64,000 nucleotides of DNA, taken from a virus. The notes below the pieces were generated by a model that was not told where the DNA came from, ran no database searches, and saw only the letters and a list, made by a program, of their open reading frames with translations. The position numbers were made by a program, and so were the translations under genes. This document shows positions 50,228-56,999 of this stretch, piece by piece (within the stretch, counting starts at the first letter, position 1; every line of letters starts with the position of its first letter). The DNA lies in IMG/VR virus record IMGVR_UViG_3300028581_000026, positions 1 to 64,000 of that record, one strand, 5' to 3'.

Positions 50228-50833
50228 TTATTTTAATTCATTGGGTAAAAACCCTAACTTATTAATTATATAGTCAATATCAAATTCTATTTCAATCTCC
50301 GTATCACCCCTAACGCATTTCCCGCCAAAATTACTAGGCGTTGATTCCACCACCGAGATACCATTACATTTGTCAAAATCTATTTTTTGATTTTGTCCAT
50401 AAGATAAGAAATTGGAGAATTCAATATTTTTGATATACCATTTTTTGAATGGGGTTACATCTTCATCTGATAATAGTCTATTATCAACTATTCTGTCAAG
50501 ATTGAATATTTCATCTGACAATTGATTTTGATTTTTGGTGTCAAGGTATGATTTAACCAATTCATATTGATAATTTTTATCAAGGATATTGAAGGAGACA
50601 TCAACCGATTGATTTGTTGTTTCAACTGATTTTGTCTTGGTTATAACATTGATATTGGTTGAGTTATATTTTTTTTGGAAGTAATGTTTTACACTTTTTA
50701 TTTTTTCTTGTGTGAAGTTTTCGGCATAATCTTCCCAAATAACCTGGATGTATGGATTATCAAATTTGTTGAAATCTATATCTTTTATCATAAAATTGTA
50801 ATTGTATTCTGGTGGTGGATTAAATAAATCCAT
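50228..50833 (-). CDS. gp46/SbcC-like recombination ATPase, N-terminal part with N-intein
   Basis: 201 residues. Extein residues 1-172 include IKNIEFSNFLSYGQNQKIDF, typical of the first strands of SMC/SbcC-type ATPases, and the Walker A start STPSNFGGK. The intein begins at Cys173 (CVRGDTEIEIEFD) and the gene stops 29 residues later. Fusion of FGGK with Thr-Val from the other half recreates a Walker A (FGGKT). The N-terminal 110 residues before the ATPase start (LFNPPPEYNYNFMIKDIDFN) are an extra domain not usual in gp46. Confidence 0.82.
   Translation of the reverse strand: MDLFNPPPEYNYNFMIKDIDFNKFDNPYIQVIWEDYAENFTQEKIKSVKHYFQKKYNSTNINVITKTKSVETTNQSVDVSFNILDKNYQYELVKSYLDTKNQNQLSDEIFNLDRIVDNRLLSDEDVTPFKKWYIKNIEFSNFLSYGQNQKIDFDKCNGISVVESTPSNFGGKCVRGDTEIEIEFDIDYIINKLGFLPNELK
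50231..50317 (-). other. N-terminal fragment of an atypical split intein (29 residues)
   Basis: Starts with nucleophile Cys1 and block A CVRGDTEIEIEF, ends NKLGFLPNELK before TAA. Conventional N-inteins are about 90-100 residues; only a few natural inteins have N-fragments near 25. The fragment ends before a KIKIGDLY-like strand that here opens the C-fragment, so the split is very early in the Hint fold. Confidence 0.82.
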
Positions 50834-51009
50834 ATTTGTTATTGGATGTTTTGGATTTTATCAAACTTTCGTAAACATTTGTGTTATAAGTAATTGCTAC
50901 CATTCCGTTTCAAATGGAGTTTCGTGATGAAAAACAAAAAGAATTTCCCAACCTTTTCAGGTCATTCCTACCGCAGGTCACTTACAGGAAACGCCCCACA
51001 ACAAGAATT

Positions 51010-51144
51010 TTATAGGTTTTCAATTTCTGTTTTGACTAATAAAATATCACAAGAGGTTGAACCGTCCCTACCATAGGGATATAATTCATCATATTCATCT
51101 CTTAAACTTAACCACTTAATTTTTAATTCTTTTAATTTTTCCAT
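51010..51144 (-). CDS. Small helical protein
   Basis: 44 residues, ATG 51144 to TAA 51010: MEKLKELKIKWLSLRDEYDE then LYPYGRDGSTSCDILLVKTE. One amphipathic helix and a short tail. No family recognised. The following 170 bp to the gp46 N-half hold no gene; they contain short inverted repeats such as CCATT...AATGG near 50899-50914. Confidence 0.45.
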   Translation of the reverse strand: MEKLKELKIKWLSLRDEYDELYPYGRDGSTSCDILLVKTEIENL

Positions 51145-51171
51145 AAGTTTAATTGTTTTTAAAGTTCGTTA

Positions 51172-51435
51172 TTACCCAGGAAAATCGGTATCAACATCAC
51201 TTTCTCTATTTTCCAATTCACTTGGATCAACGATTGAGAAGCCAAGTTCTTGTCCCCCAATTGAAACCTTCAAATCATTTTCAAGTTGTTCATTTTGGGT
51301 TAATTTTTCTTGGTATTCTTTTAATTTTTGTTCCAACAATTGTGTGTATTGTTTTTGAAACTTTTTCTTCTCAGTAGCAATCTTTTCGTTTCTTTTGGCT
51401 ACTTTCTTTCTGTGTTCTTTAGCTTTTTTTCCCAT
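51172..51435 (-). CDS. Small coiled-coil protein
   Basis: 87 residues. Lys-rich N-terminus (GKKAKEHRKKVAKRNEKI), a coiled coil (KKKFQKQYTQLLEQKLKEYQ) and an acidic C-terminus (LENRESDVDTDFPG). This basic-coil-acidic pattern recurs in small phage proteins near the replication genes. Function unknown. Confidence 0.55.
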   Translation of the reverse strand: MGKKAKEHRKKVAKRNEKIATEKKKFQKQYTQLLEQKLKEYQEKLTQNEQLENDLKVSIGGQELGFSIVDPSELENRESDVDTDFPG

Positions 51436-51444
51436 TTTTTTTAT

Positions 51445-51651
51445 TTATTTAAATTTTTGTATTGAAAACATTTTTTCTCCGTAACATCTTAATGTGTGAA
51501 GAACATCCTTAATTGAGTGATTAACTTTGTAGAACTCATTTGGATTTACGGTTGTAATCATTGTAACATTATCCCCATCTTTATAAACGGAAACTATTTT
51601 ATCCAAATTAATATAAACAGAACTTTCTTCTTGTTTGAATTCGATGAACAT
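51445..51651 (-). CDS. Small hypothetical protein
   Basis: 68 residues with a PH-like strand pattern (SSVYINLDKIVSVYKDGDNV then TMITTVNPNEFYKVNHS). No family recognised; the fold resembles small sensor barrels found in Bacteroidota. Confidence 0.55.
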   Translation of the reverse strand: MFIEFKQEESSVYINLDKIVSVYKDGDNVTMITTVNPNEFYKVNHSIKDVLHTLRCYGEKMFSIQKFK

Positions 51652-51652
51652 A

Positions 51653-51886
51653 TTATAATTGTTTTAAAAGTTTAACCCATCCCAATCCATTACAATAAGA
51701 ATATCCAGCTTCTTTAGCCTTCAATCTACATTCATCATTGTCATTTTGGTATTCTTCAGGAGCAAAATTGGATTCCCATTTGATTATGGTATCTTGTCCA
51801 TCCATTTCAGCAACATCTTGATCTGGTGTTAGATAATGAATATCTTTACCACCATTACCTTTCATTGTAAATTCATATACTATCAT
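51653..51886 (-). CDS. Small hypothetical protein
   Basis: 77 residues from ATG 51886 (preferred to a TTG at 51943 because MIVYEFTMKGNGGKDIHYLT starts the conserved part). Acidic, with EYQNDNDECRLKAKEAGYSY and CNGLGWVKLL. No family recognised. Confidence 0.5.
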   Translation of the reverse strand: MIVYEFTMKGNGGKDIHYLTPDQDVAEMDGQDTIIKWESNFAPEEYQNDNDECRLKAKEAGYSYCNGLGWVKLLKQL

Positions 51887-51949
51887 CGTCTTAAATTTTA
51901 ATTGTGATAGATGAATAATAGAAAATTTGGGTGAGATTGTCAAACAAAA

Positions 51950-51973
51950 ATTCCACCTTTATTGGGGTGGAAT
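51950..51973 (-). terminator. Intrinsic terminator
   Basis: ATTCCACC / GGTGGAAT stem, loop CCAATAAA, followed on the minus strand by TTTTTG. It overlaps the last codons of 51959-52204. Confidence 0.7.
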
Positions 51974-52204
51974 CTCTTTAATTATAACCTCAGATTCGGT
52001 GATAATAACAACCCTGGCACCACACGAAAGGAGGGGTTTATCATTTCCACCATATATAACTTTACTCGGACCTAATATCTCAACTTCATTACAATAGGTA
52101 TTCTTCTTACCTTGTTTTACGGTTATAACAGGTAAGTTTGTTCCTTTTGTTTTATTGGAACGGATGTGATGTTGATTGACATGGATATAGGTTTTCATTA
52201 CCAA
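51959..52204 (-). CDS. Conserved phage protein, HVNQHxIRxN family
   Basis: 81 residues: MKTYIHVNQHHIRSNKTKGT, PVITVKQGKKNTYCNEVEIL, GPSKVIYGGNDKPLLSCGAR. This small family is widespread in marine and freshwater T4-like phages and has no known function. The preferred start may be the second Met (52198). It overlaps the tagged gene upstream by 7 bp. Confidence 0.7.
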   Translation of the reverse strand: MVMKTYIHVNQHHIRSNKTKGTNLPVITVKQGKKNTYCNEVEILGPSKVIYGGNDKPLLSCGARVVIITESEVIIKEIPPQ

Positions 52205-52569
52205 TTACGATCTGTTTTGTTGCGAATAAGTTCAATTTCTTTGATGCGTAATCTTATAGATGTTATTTGTTTGAAGTAGAATTCAATTTCAGAATAAATT
52301 GGCTCAAAATTATAGTGAGACATAAGTCCTTCAGAATAAGTATTTACTGTAGCAACTAAACCTCTTTCATTTTCACCCAAATCAATTACATCTATTTTTA
52401 CAATAGAATCAATCCAATCAGTAATATCTTCATTATATTCATTTGGATTATCATTTTCTTCAATATCCGTTTTAATGGTATTGAGTATTTCATTAATTGT
52501 TTTTTCAACCTTTCTTCTTTGTTTCTCGCTGGTTTGTTCTTCTAATATTTTTCTGATAATATCTCTCAT
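52198..52569 (-). CDS. Tagged hypothetical protein
   Basis: 123 residues starting MRDIIRKILEEQTSEKQRRK, a class I tag with a helical continuation. The rest is acidic alpha/beta (WIDSIVKIDVIDLGENERGL, YSEIEFYFKQITSIRLRIKE). No recognised domain. Confidence 0.6.
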   Translation of the reverse strand: MRDIIRKILEEQTSEKQRRKVEKTINEILNTIKTDIEENDNPNEYNEDITDWIDSIVKIDVIDLGENERGLVATVNTYSEGLMSHYNFEPIYSEIEFYFKQITSIRLRIKEIELIRNKTDRNW

Positions 52570-52592
52570 TGTGTTTTAATAATAAATATTGA

Positions 52593-52712
52593 TTAAATCT
52601 TGTTTTTCATCTTTAATACCTTATAGATATGTTCGGTAATATATTGGGTATCACCATTTGGTGCCATAATCAAATATCCATCCTTTAATTCTTTTAATAC
52701 TACAAATTTCAT
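52593..52712 (-). CDS. Small hypothetical protein
   Basis: 39 residues, ATG 52712 to TAA 52593: MKFVVLKELKDGYLIMAPNG, then DTQYITEHIYKVLKMKNKI, a beta hairpin plus basic helix. It directly follows the ABC-type membrane gene with no gap, so expression is plausible. Confidence 0.4.
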   Translation of the reverse strand: MKFVVLKELKDGYLIMAPNGDTQYITEHIYKVLKMKNKI

Positions 52713-52713
52713 A

Positions 52714-53547
52714 TTATATTTTTATTCGGTTAACAACATCTTTCATTCTCGCAAAGATTTCCATAGCAATAGGAAATGACATCAGAGAGATTAAAAACTG
52801 ATTAATGTAAGCATACATCGCAACAGCTTCACCCTGGGTCATATTAAAATTATAACTAGTAAATATCACCAAGGCTAACACCAAAAAGATACTTTTAACA
52901 ATATTCAACGACGCCCAATTCTTACCCTGTATTGTTGACATACCGACAATAACTTTAGCTCTCCTCTTATAAAATGTTTCAATGGTTGTATCATCATTTG
53001 TTTCCATTGTCTTCGTCTTTTGTTCGTAGTGGGTATGTGAGACTCGTGTGGCTTGAGCAATCTTGTTATAGAATAAATAAACAATCAATGATATTGGTAG
53101 AATACAACTAATGACAACAAATCCTGTTAATGTATGTTGATAAAATATAAAAACCAAACTTCCAACAATATTAATTAATGCCATTACAAAATAATGAATG
53201 TCACTCTCCAAGAAGTTAATCACATAATTGGTTAAATCAGTTCTTGCTATCTTAACGGATGTTTCCGCATCTTTATTGTGTTTAAGGAATCTAAATATAA
53301 TATCATTATACATCTTTGTATAAACCTTGGTATCATATACCATTCTCTTATACATAAAAATATTTTGTAATATATTAATAACCAAAAAAACACCCAACCA
53401 CATATAATTTTTAACCAATAAACCATCAATCGTCTTTCCCAAGATAAAAGGTTCAACCAAAAATAATAGTTGGGCTATTATGATGTATAGATATATAAAC
53501 ATCAAAGAAAATTTATATTCTTTGATGATATTATAGATGTATTTCAT
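52714..53547 (-). CDS. ABC-transporter type-1 membrane domain without ATPase
   Basis: 277 residues, six predicted membrane helices: an N-terminal elbow helix (YIYNIIKEYKFSLMFIYLYI), LFLVEPFILGKTIDGLL, and paired helices near 120-170 and 225-265. The cytoplasmic loop with SHTHYEQKTKTMETN is as in type-1 exporters. The nucleotide-binding domain that should follow is absent and no ABC ATPase transporter gene is adjacent. It could pair with a host half-transporter, block one, or act as a channel. This form is known from some environmental phages, without function. Confidence 0.75.
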   Translation of the reverse strand: MKYIYNIIKEYKFSLMFIYLYIIIAQLLFLVEPFILGKTIDGLLVKNYMWLGVFLVINILQNIFMYKRMVYDTKVYTKMYNDIIFRFLKHNKDAETSVKIARTDLTNYVINFLESDIHYFVMALINIVGSLVFIFYQHTLTGFVVISCILPISLIVYLFYNKIAQATRVSHTHYEQKTKTMETNDDTTIETFYKRRAKVIVGMSTIQGKNWASLNIVKSIFLVLALVIFTSYNFNMTQGEAVAMYAYINQFLISLMSFPIAMEIFARMKDVVNRIKI

Positions 53548-53592
53548 TTTTTAATTAGATAATGGTATTCTTGGAGTAGTGCTTGATAATCT

Positions 53593-53802
53593 TTATCTAG
53601 TTTGTTCATGTATATAACCTCTATTTTCTGTGTATTTGAATAATATTTGATTTTCTTTTAATTCAGGAAATCCGAATGTATAATTTTGTACCATTATGGT
53701 TTTCCAATTTTCACCAGAGTCTTCAGCATTATAAGTGAATTCTCTTGGATTGTCCAAGTTTATTAGAAAAACTGGACGAGTTATTTCAATTATATTTTCC
53801 AT
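53593..53802 (-). CDS. Small hypothetical protein
   Basis: 69 residues: IIEITRPVFLINLDNPREFT, NWKTIMVQNYTFGFPELKEN, ILFKYTENRGYIHEQTR. Beta-rich, no family recognised. Its start is one base after the stop of 53803-54021. Confidence 0.5.
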   Translation of the reverse strand: MENIIEITRPVFLINLDNPREFTYNAEDSGENWKTIMVQNYTFGFPELKENQILFKYTENRGYIHEQTR

Positions 53803-54021
53803 CTATTTTATTAATTCAATTTGTTTTTTTAACTCATCACATATTTCATATTCTTCGTGTTTAATGAAATATGGTAGTAAATAATTTTCTAATATCTCCA
53901 ATCTTTTATGAGTTTCAAGTCCATCCATTTTGAAATCTGATTTCTTAACATCGTTATATGTCTCCCACATTACTTTGTTTAATAAATCGTAATTACTCAT
54001 ACCACCTTTGTTTAAACTCAT
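53803..54021 (-). CDS. Small acidic helical protein
   Basis: 72 residues. GMSNYDLLNKVMWETYNDVK then LETHKRLEILENYLLPYFIK and YEICDELKKQIELIK; the last helix resembles UVR-type/McsA-like CDELKKxI motifs. No function claimed. Overlaps the methyltransferase gene by 29 bp. Confidence 0.5.
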   Translation of the reverse strand: MSLNKGGMSNYDLLNKVMWETYNDVKKSDFKMDGLETHKRLEILENYLLPYFIKHEEYEICDELKKQIELIK

Positions 54022-54856
54022 TTTTTTTGTTATTAAACTCCTCTTCAGTCAATATGATTAATTCATTAGGATCATTGAACATTTCTTCAATGTGGGGTTG
54101 AGTACCAAGCAAATCCCCACTTTCATAAGCTTCCTTTATTTCGGTTACTTCCTCAAGGTATTTTTTATAAGTTTCCATCAATTTATTATTTGGGTTTGGT
54201 GGATTAACGATATAATTGTTTAATAAGTTCCAATCATCCAATAATGTATTTAACACTTCAAAACATAATTCTTGTGTAATTTTACTTCGTTCATAAGATC
54301 CCTTTCTACCTTGAGTTCCAGTTTTGCTTCCCCTTGGTGCTGGTTGGTGGTGACATTCCGTATTCCCATTCTTGCAAACAGGTCTTGGTATCCAAGTATT
54401 ACTATTTGTCCATATATCTGTGGGTTTGGCTCGTTCATCACCATATACGCAATACCAAATGGTATGTCTTGTGAATTCTTGCATCCAGGGCATCTTTCTC
54501 AACATCCCCCTTGGATTTTCAATAAAGAATACCATATTGGGATTTATCTTTAACCATTCCTTTATTAAAGATATAAAATGTTGATTAACGATATCACATT
54601 TCTTGGCATATTCACTTTTGGGTTCAGTTCCGTTTCTATGGTGGGATATTGCCGCAATTGTGTATGTTGTGCAATCTGGGGATGCCCATATAAAGTCCGG
54701 AACGAAGGGAACATCATTTAAGGTTAATTCACCAATATCTTTTGATAAATTAATTCCCTCATATTGTTCCCAATCAACCGAGAATACCTCCATTCCCAAT
54801 GATTCCGCAACCTTTCCTATTGACCTGCTCCCAGCAAATAATTCCAATACTTTCAT
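53993..54856 (-). CDS. DNA cytosine methyltransferase-like protein
   Basis: 287 residues. MKVLELFAGSRSIGKVAESL (motif I), VFSVDWEQYEG, PDFIWASPDCTTYT with Cys62 where PC is normal (here Asp-Cys), FFIENPRGMLRKMPWM (ENP instead of ENV) and TDIWTNSNTW. ASPDCTTY/ENPRG forms are a known phage-associated branch of the Dcm fold. The C-terminus has a zinc-like CKNGNTECHH and an acidic tail. Methyl transfer to cytosine is likely but the altered PC motif leaves some doubt. Confidence 0.75.
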   Translation of the reverse strand: MKVLELFAGSRSIGKVAESLGMEVFSVDWEQYEGINLSKDIGELTLNDVPFVPDFIWASPDCTTYTIAAISHHRNGTEPKSEYAKKCDIVNQHFISLIKEWLKINPNMVFFIENPRGMLRKMPWMQEFTRHTIWYCVYGDERAKPTDIWTNSNTWIPRPVCKNGNTECHHQPAPRGSKTGTQGRKGSYERSKITQELCFEVLNTLLDDWNLLNNYIVNPPNPNNKLMETYKKYLEEVTEIKEAYESGDLLGTQPHIEEMFNDPNELIILTEEEFNNKKNEFKQRWYE

Positions 54857-55203
54857 TGTTTTGGTCTGTTTTCTTCAAAATATTCAACAACCGCATTGAT
54901 TGCCCATACAGCTCCAGATGATAAGATTCCATCAAAGAACCAAGAACCCCATATTGGAATTCCATATAATGTATGAATTGGTGAGAATATTACCAATGAT
55001 AAAAACCATCCTCCGTGAAAACTGAAACACATCGGACAAGATAAAATACCATCAATAAATCTTGGGAAGAATGATAATTTTGAATTTGAATCTCCAGCTT
55101 TCTTAAAGAAATCTCTTAGTCCTTGGAATATACTTCCGTAAACCATAATGTTCATTAATCCATAGGATAAGATGAACCAAGTGATAATTTGAATTGTAAT
55201 CAT
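54853..55203 (-). CDS. Membrane protein with CPMC motif
   Basis: 116 residues, three hydrophobic helices: ITWFILSYGLMNIMVYG, GGWFLSLVIFSPIHTLY, FDGILSSGAVWAINAVVEYF. Between them SCPMCFSFHGG resembles the C-x-x-C of DUF1360-type proteins. Role unknown. Overlaps the methyltransferase gene start by 4 bp. Confidence 0.6.
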   Translation of the reverse strand: MITIQIITWFILSYGLMNIMVYGSIFQGLRDFFKKAGDSNSKLSFFPRFIDGILSCPMCFSFHGGWFLSLVIFSPIHTLYGIPIWGSWFFDGILSSGAVWAINAVVEYFEENRPKQ

Positions 55204-55212
55204 ATTTGTATA

Positions 55213-55620
55213 TTATTTTTGTATGTTTATTGAAATTTTATATTTTAAACCATTATCACTCATTATATCCCAAGTAATACTTAAATCGTCAGGATTGAAT
55301 AATCTTGGGGATATTACATTATCGTTTCCAAGTTTATTAAGAGAACATTGAATACATTCAACTATTGATTTTGGAATTTCATTTGTTTTTACAAAATTGT
55401 TTATTTCCGCTTCAGTTAGATAAAGTCCGACATTACCATCTTCATCACCAAATGTTTGTCTGAATTTTTCAACTAACCCCATTGGGAGTTCATAATTTTT
55501 TAATGTTGGGTTTGGTTCAGATTTGTCAATGTAGTAGTATATTCCTCCTTGACTTGAAATTGGGGACTTCGTAATACTATCACCTTTAGATACAATATCC
55601 ATAAATCTTTTGGAGTCCAT
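55213..55620 (-). CDS. Hypothetical protein
   Basis: 135 residues. GGIYYYIDKSEPNPTLKNYE, LPMGLVEKFRQTFGDEDGNV, and a C-terminal strand pair (SITWDIMSDNGLKYKISINI). No family recognised. Possibly a small virion or regulatory protein; no context clue. Confidence 0.5.
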   Translation of the reverse strand: MDSKRFMDIVSKGDSITKSPISSQGGIYYYIDKSEPNPTLKNYELPMGLVEKFRQTFGDEDGNVGLYLTEAEINNFVKTNEIPKSIVECIQCSLNKLGNDNVISPRLFNPDDLSITWDIMSDNGLKYKISINIQK

Positions 55621-55649
55621 TAATTTTTATGTTAAATCGTTTTCCATCG

Positions 55650-55946
55650 TTAAATTATATTTGTTTTGTCATTTATTATACAAATTGACTCATCCAACTT
55701 TTCACATATTTGTTTCAATTCTTCGGTCTTGAAGTCATCCAAACAAAACCATTCTCGTTCAATATTATAATGTTTAAATCTGAAATGGAGAGCTTTTTCA
55801 AGTTGGGTGGGGTACTTTGTTTCGTATTCAAGTATAAGGATTAAATTTGGGGAATTCAACTCCTTAAGCCTATTTTTAACCTTTCTTTTTGTATAACCAA
55901 TCTTAACCTGATCTGAGTTATCTTTGATAAAGTAAACAAATCCCAC
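55650..55946 (-). CDS. GIY-YIG-like (T5orf172/MUG113-type) nuclease domain protein
   Basis: 98 residues from a GTG start. GFVYFIKDNSDQVKIGYTKR is the VYFI...KIG core, then VKNRLKELNSPNLILILEYE and LEKALHFRFKHYNIEREWF with the conserved Glu and His. Such stand-alone T5orf172-type domains are frequent in phages; they may nick DNA. The GTG lies in the 3' arm of a 10-bp hairpin, so translation may be controlled. Confidence 0.75.
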   Translation of the reverse strand: MGFVYFIKDNSDQVKIGYTKRKVKNRLKELNSPNLILILEYETKYPTQLEKALHFRFKHYNIEREWFCLDDFKTEELKQICEKLDESICIINDKTNII

Positions 55947-55974
55947 TACTTTTTTATATTAAAATAGTGGGATT
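55939..55974 (-). promoter_or_regulatory. Hairpin covering a GTG start codon
   Basis: AATCCCACTA / TAGTGGGATT, 10 bp perfect, 16-nt loop. The second arm on the minus strand contains GTGGGATTT, the first codons of 55650-55946. It may serve both as terminator of 55996-56403 and as a translation switch. Confidence 0.55.
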
Positions 55975-55995
55975 ATATAAAAGGTAAATATTATG

Positions 55996-56403
55996 TTATT
56001 TATTTTCCAATATGGTGTCAGCGACAATTGAATAGTAGAAGTCAGACAATTCATCATCTTCCATTTCTTTTATATCATCAAACCCTAAAGCATGTAATAA
56101 ATTTGATATATCGTAATAATAGTATGGGATATCAATTGAACTGGGAAGTCCTTGTAACCATTCAATTAATGCTTTCTTTTGCCCATATCTTTTGATTGCC
56201 CAACCATACTCATCCAAAAATACCTCAAAAAGTTGGGTGAATTTGTTATCAACTTTCCTTTTGAAGTCATATCCTTCAAAACTAATTCTATCTTTCAAGA
56301 ATTTTTTTAATTGGTCGTAGGGGTCATCTTCTCTAATCTCATTGATTGTTCTTTTGATTAGTTTGGTTAAATCAGATTCGGTTAATCTTCTAATTCTTTT
56401 CAT
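55996..56403 (-). CDS. Tagged helical protein
   Basis: 135 residues from ATG 56403: MKRIRRLTESDLTKLIKRTI then NE, a class II tag. The body is helical and aromatic (VFLDEYGWAIKRYGQKKALI, ISNLLHALGFDDIKEMEDDE). An in-frame ATG upstream at 56427 is less likely since it precedes the tag. No recognised domain. Confidence 0.6.
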   Translation of the reverse strand: MKRIRRLTESDLTKLIKRTINEIREDDPYDQLKKFLKDRISFEGYDFKRKVDNKFTQLFEVFLDEYGWAIKRYGQKKALIEWLQGLPSSIDIPYYYYDISNLLHALGFDDIKEMEDDELSDFYYSIVADTILENK

Positions 56404-56423
56404 AATTGTTTTAATTATAAATA

Positions 56424-56999
56424 TCACAAGTTTTGACTTATGTTTGAACCTTTCATATAAACAGCACCAGTATTTGATACCAATTGTTCAATCTTATTAT
56501 TGAGTTCAGTTATTATCTTATCCTTATCACCCATTTCCCTTCTCAATTTCATCAAGGTTTCTTGTAACATAACCATCTTTTCATTTGGTTTTTCAACCTC
56601 CTTGATTACCTCAACCTGGACAATTTTTTCCACTATCTTCTCCACTTCCACCGGTACTTGGACAATTTTTTCTACTATAACCTCATTTGTGGAAAATATT
56701 TTCTGCTCAATTGGGACTTCTTTGATTATTTCAACAATCTTCTCAACCTCTTTAATGACCTCGATTGGGATCTCTTTAATCGTCTCTTTTTCCACATATT
56801 TAATAACCTCAATCGGAATTTCTTTCTCAACATATTCAATAATTTTTTCTGTGTTATTACCAATTAAACCATATCTCTCAATATCATATCCCTTCTTAAA
56901 ACATTTCTGAAAGAACTTATCAACATCTTCAATGTTATTTAACTTACAATAATCAGTTAAATCCTTTTGGTTTTGTTTATTGAGGGTTAGTTTGTTCAT
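56424..56999 (-). CDS. Coiled-coil protein with Glu-Lys-Ile-Val repeats
   Basis: 191 residues. The N-terminal 60 residues are globular (KDLTDYCKLNNIEDVDKFFQ). Residues about 60-140 are a degenerate repeat of (V/I)-E-K-(E/I)-(I/V)-P-(I/V)-E-V, forming stiff beta/coil segments; then a coiled coil (MLQETLMKLRREMGDKDKII) and a short tail. Similar Val-Glu-Lys-Ile-Val stretches occur in many phage proteins of unknown role. It overlaps the start of the Dam gene's end by 23 bp. Confidence 0.6.
   Translation of the reverse strand: MNKLTLNKQNQKDLTDYCKLNNIEDVDKFFQKCFKKGYDIERYGLIGNNTEKIIEYVEKEIPIEVIKYVEKETIKEIPIEVIKEVEKIVEIIKEVPIEQKIFSTNEVIVEKIVQVPVEVEKIVEKIVQVEVIKEVEKPNEKMVMLQETLMKLRREMGDKDKIITELNNKIEQLVSNTGAVYMKGSNISQNL

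Noticed and set aside
56500-56910. 136-codon Ser/Thr/Ile-rich plus-strand ORF
   Set aside because: Antisense of the VEKI repeat region of the coiled-coil gene at 56424-56999.
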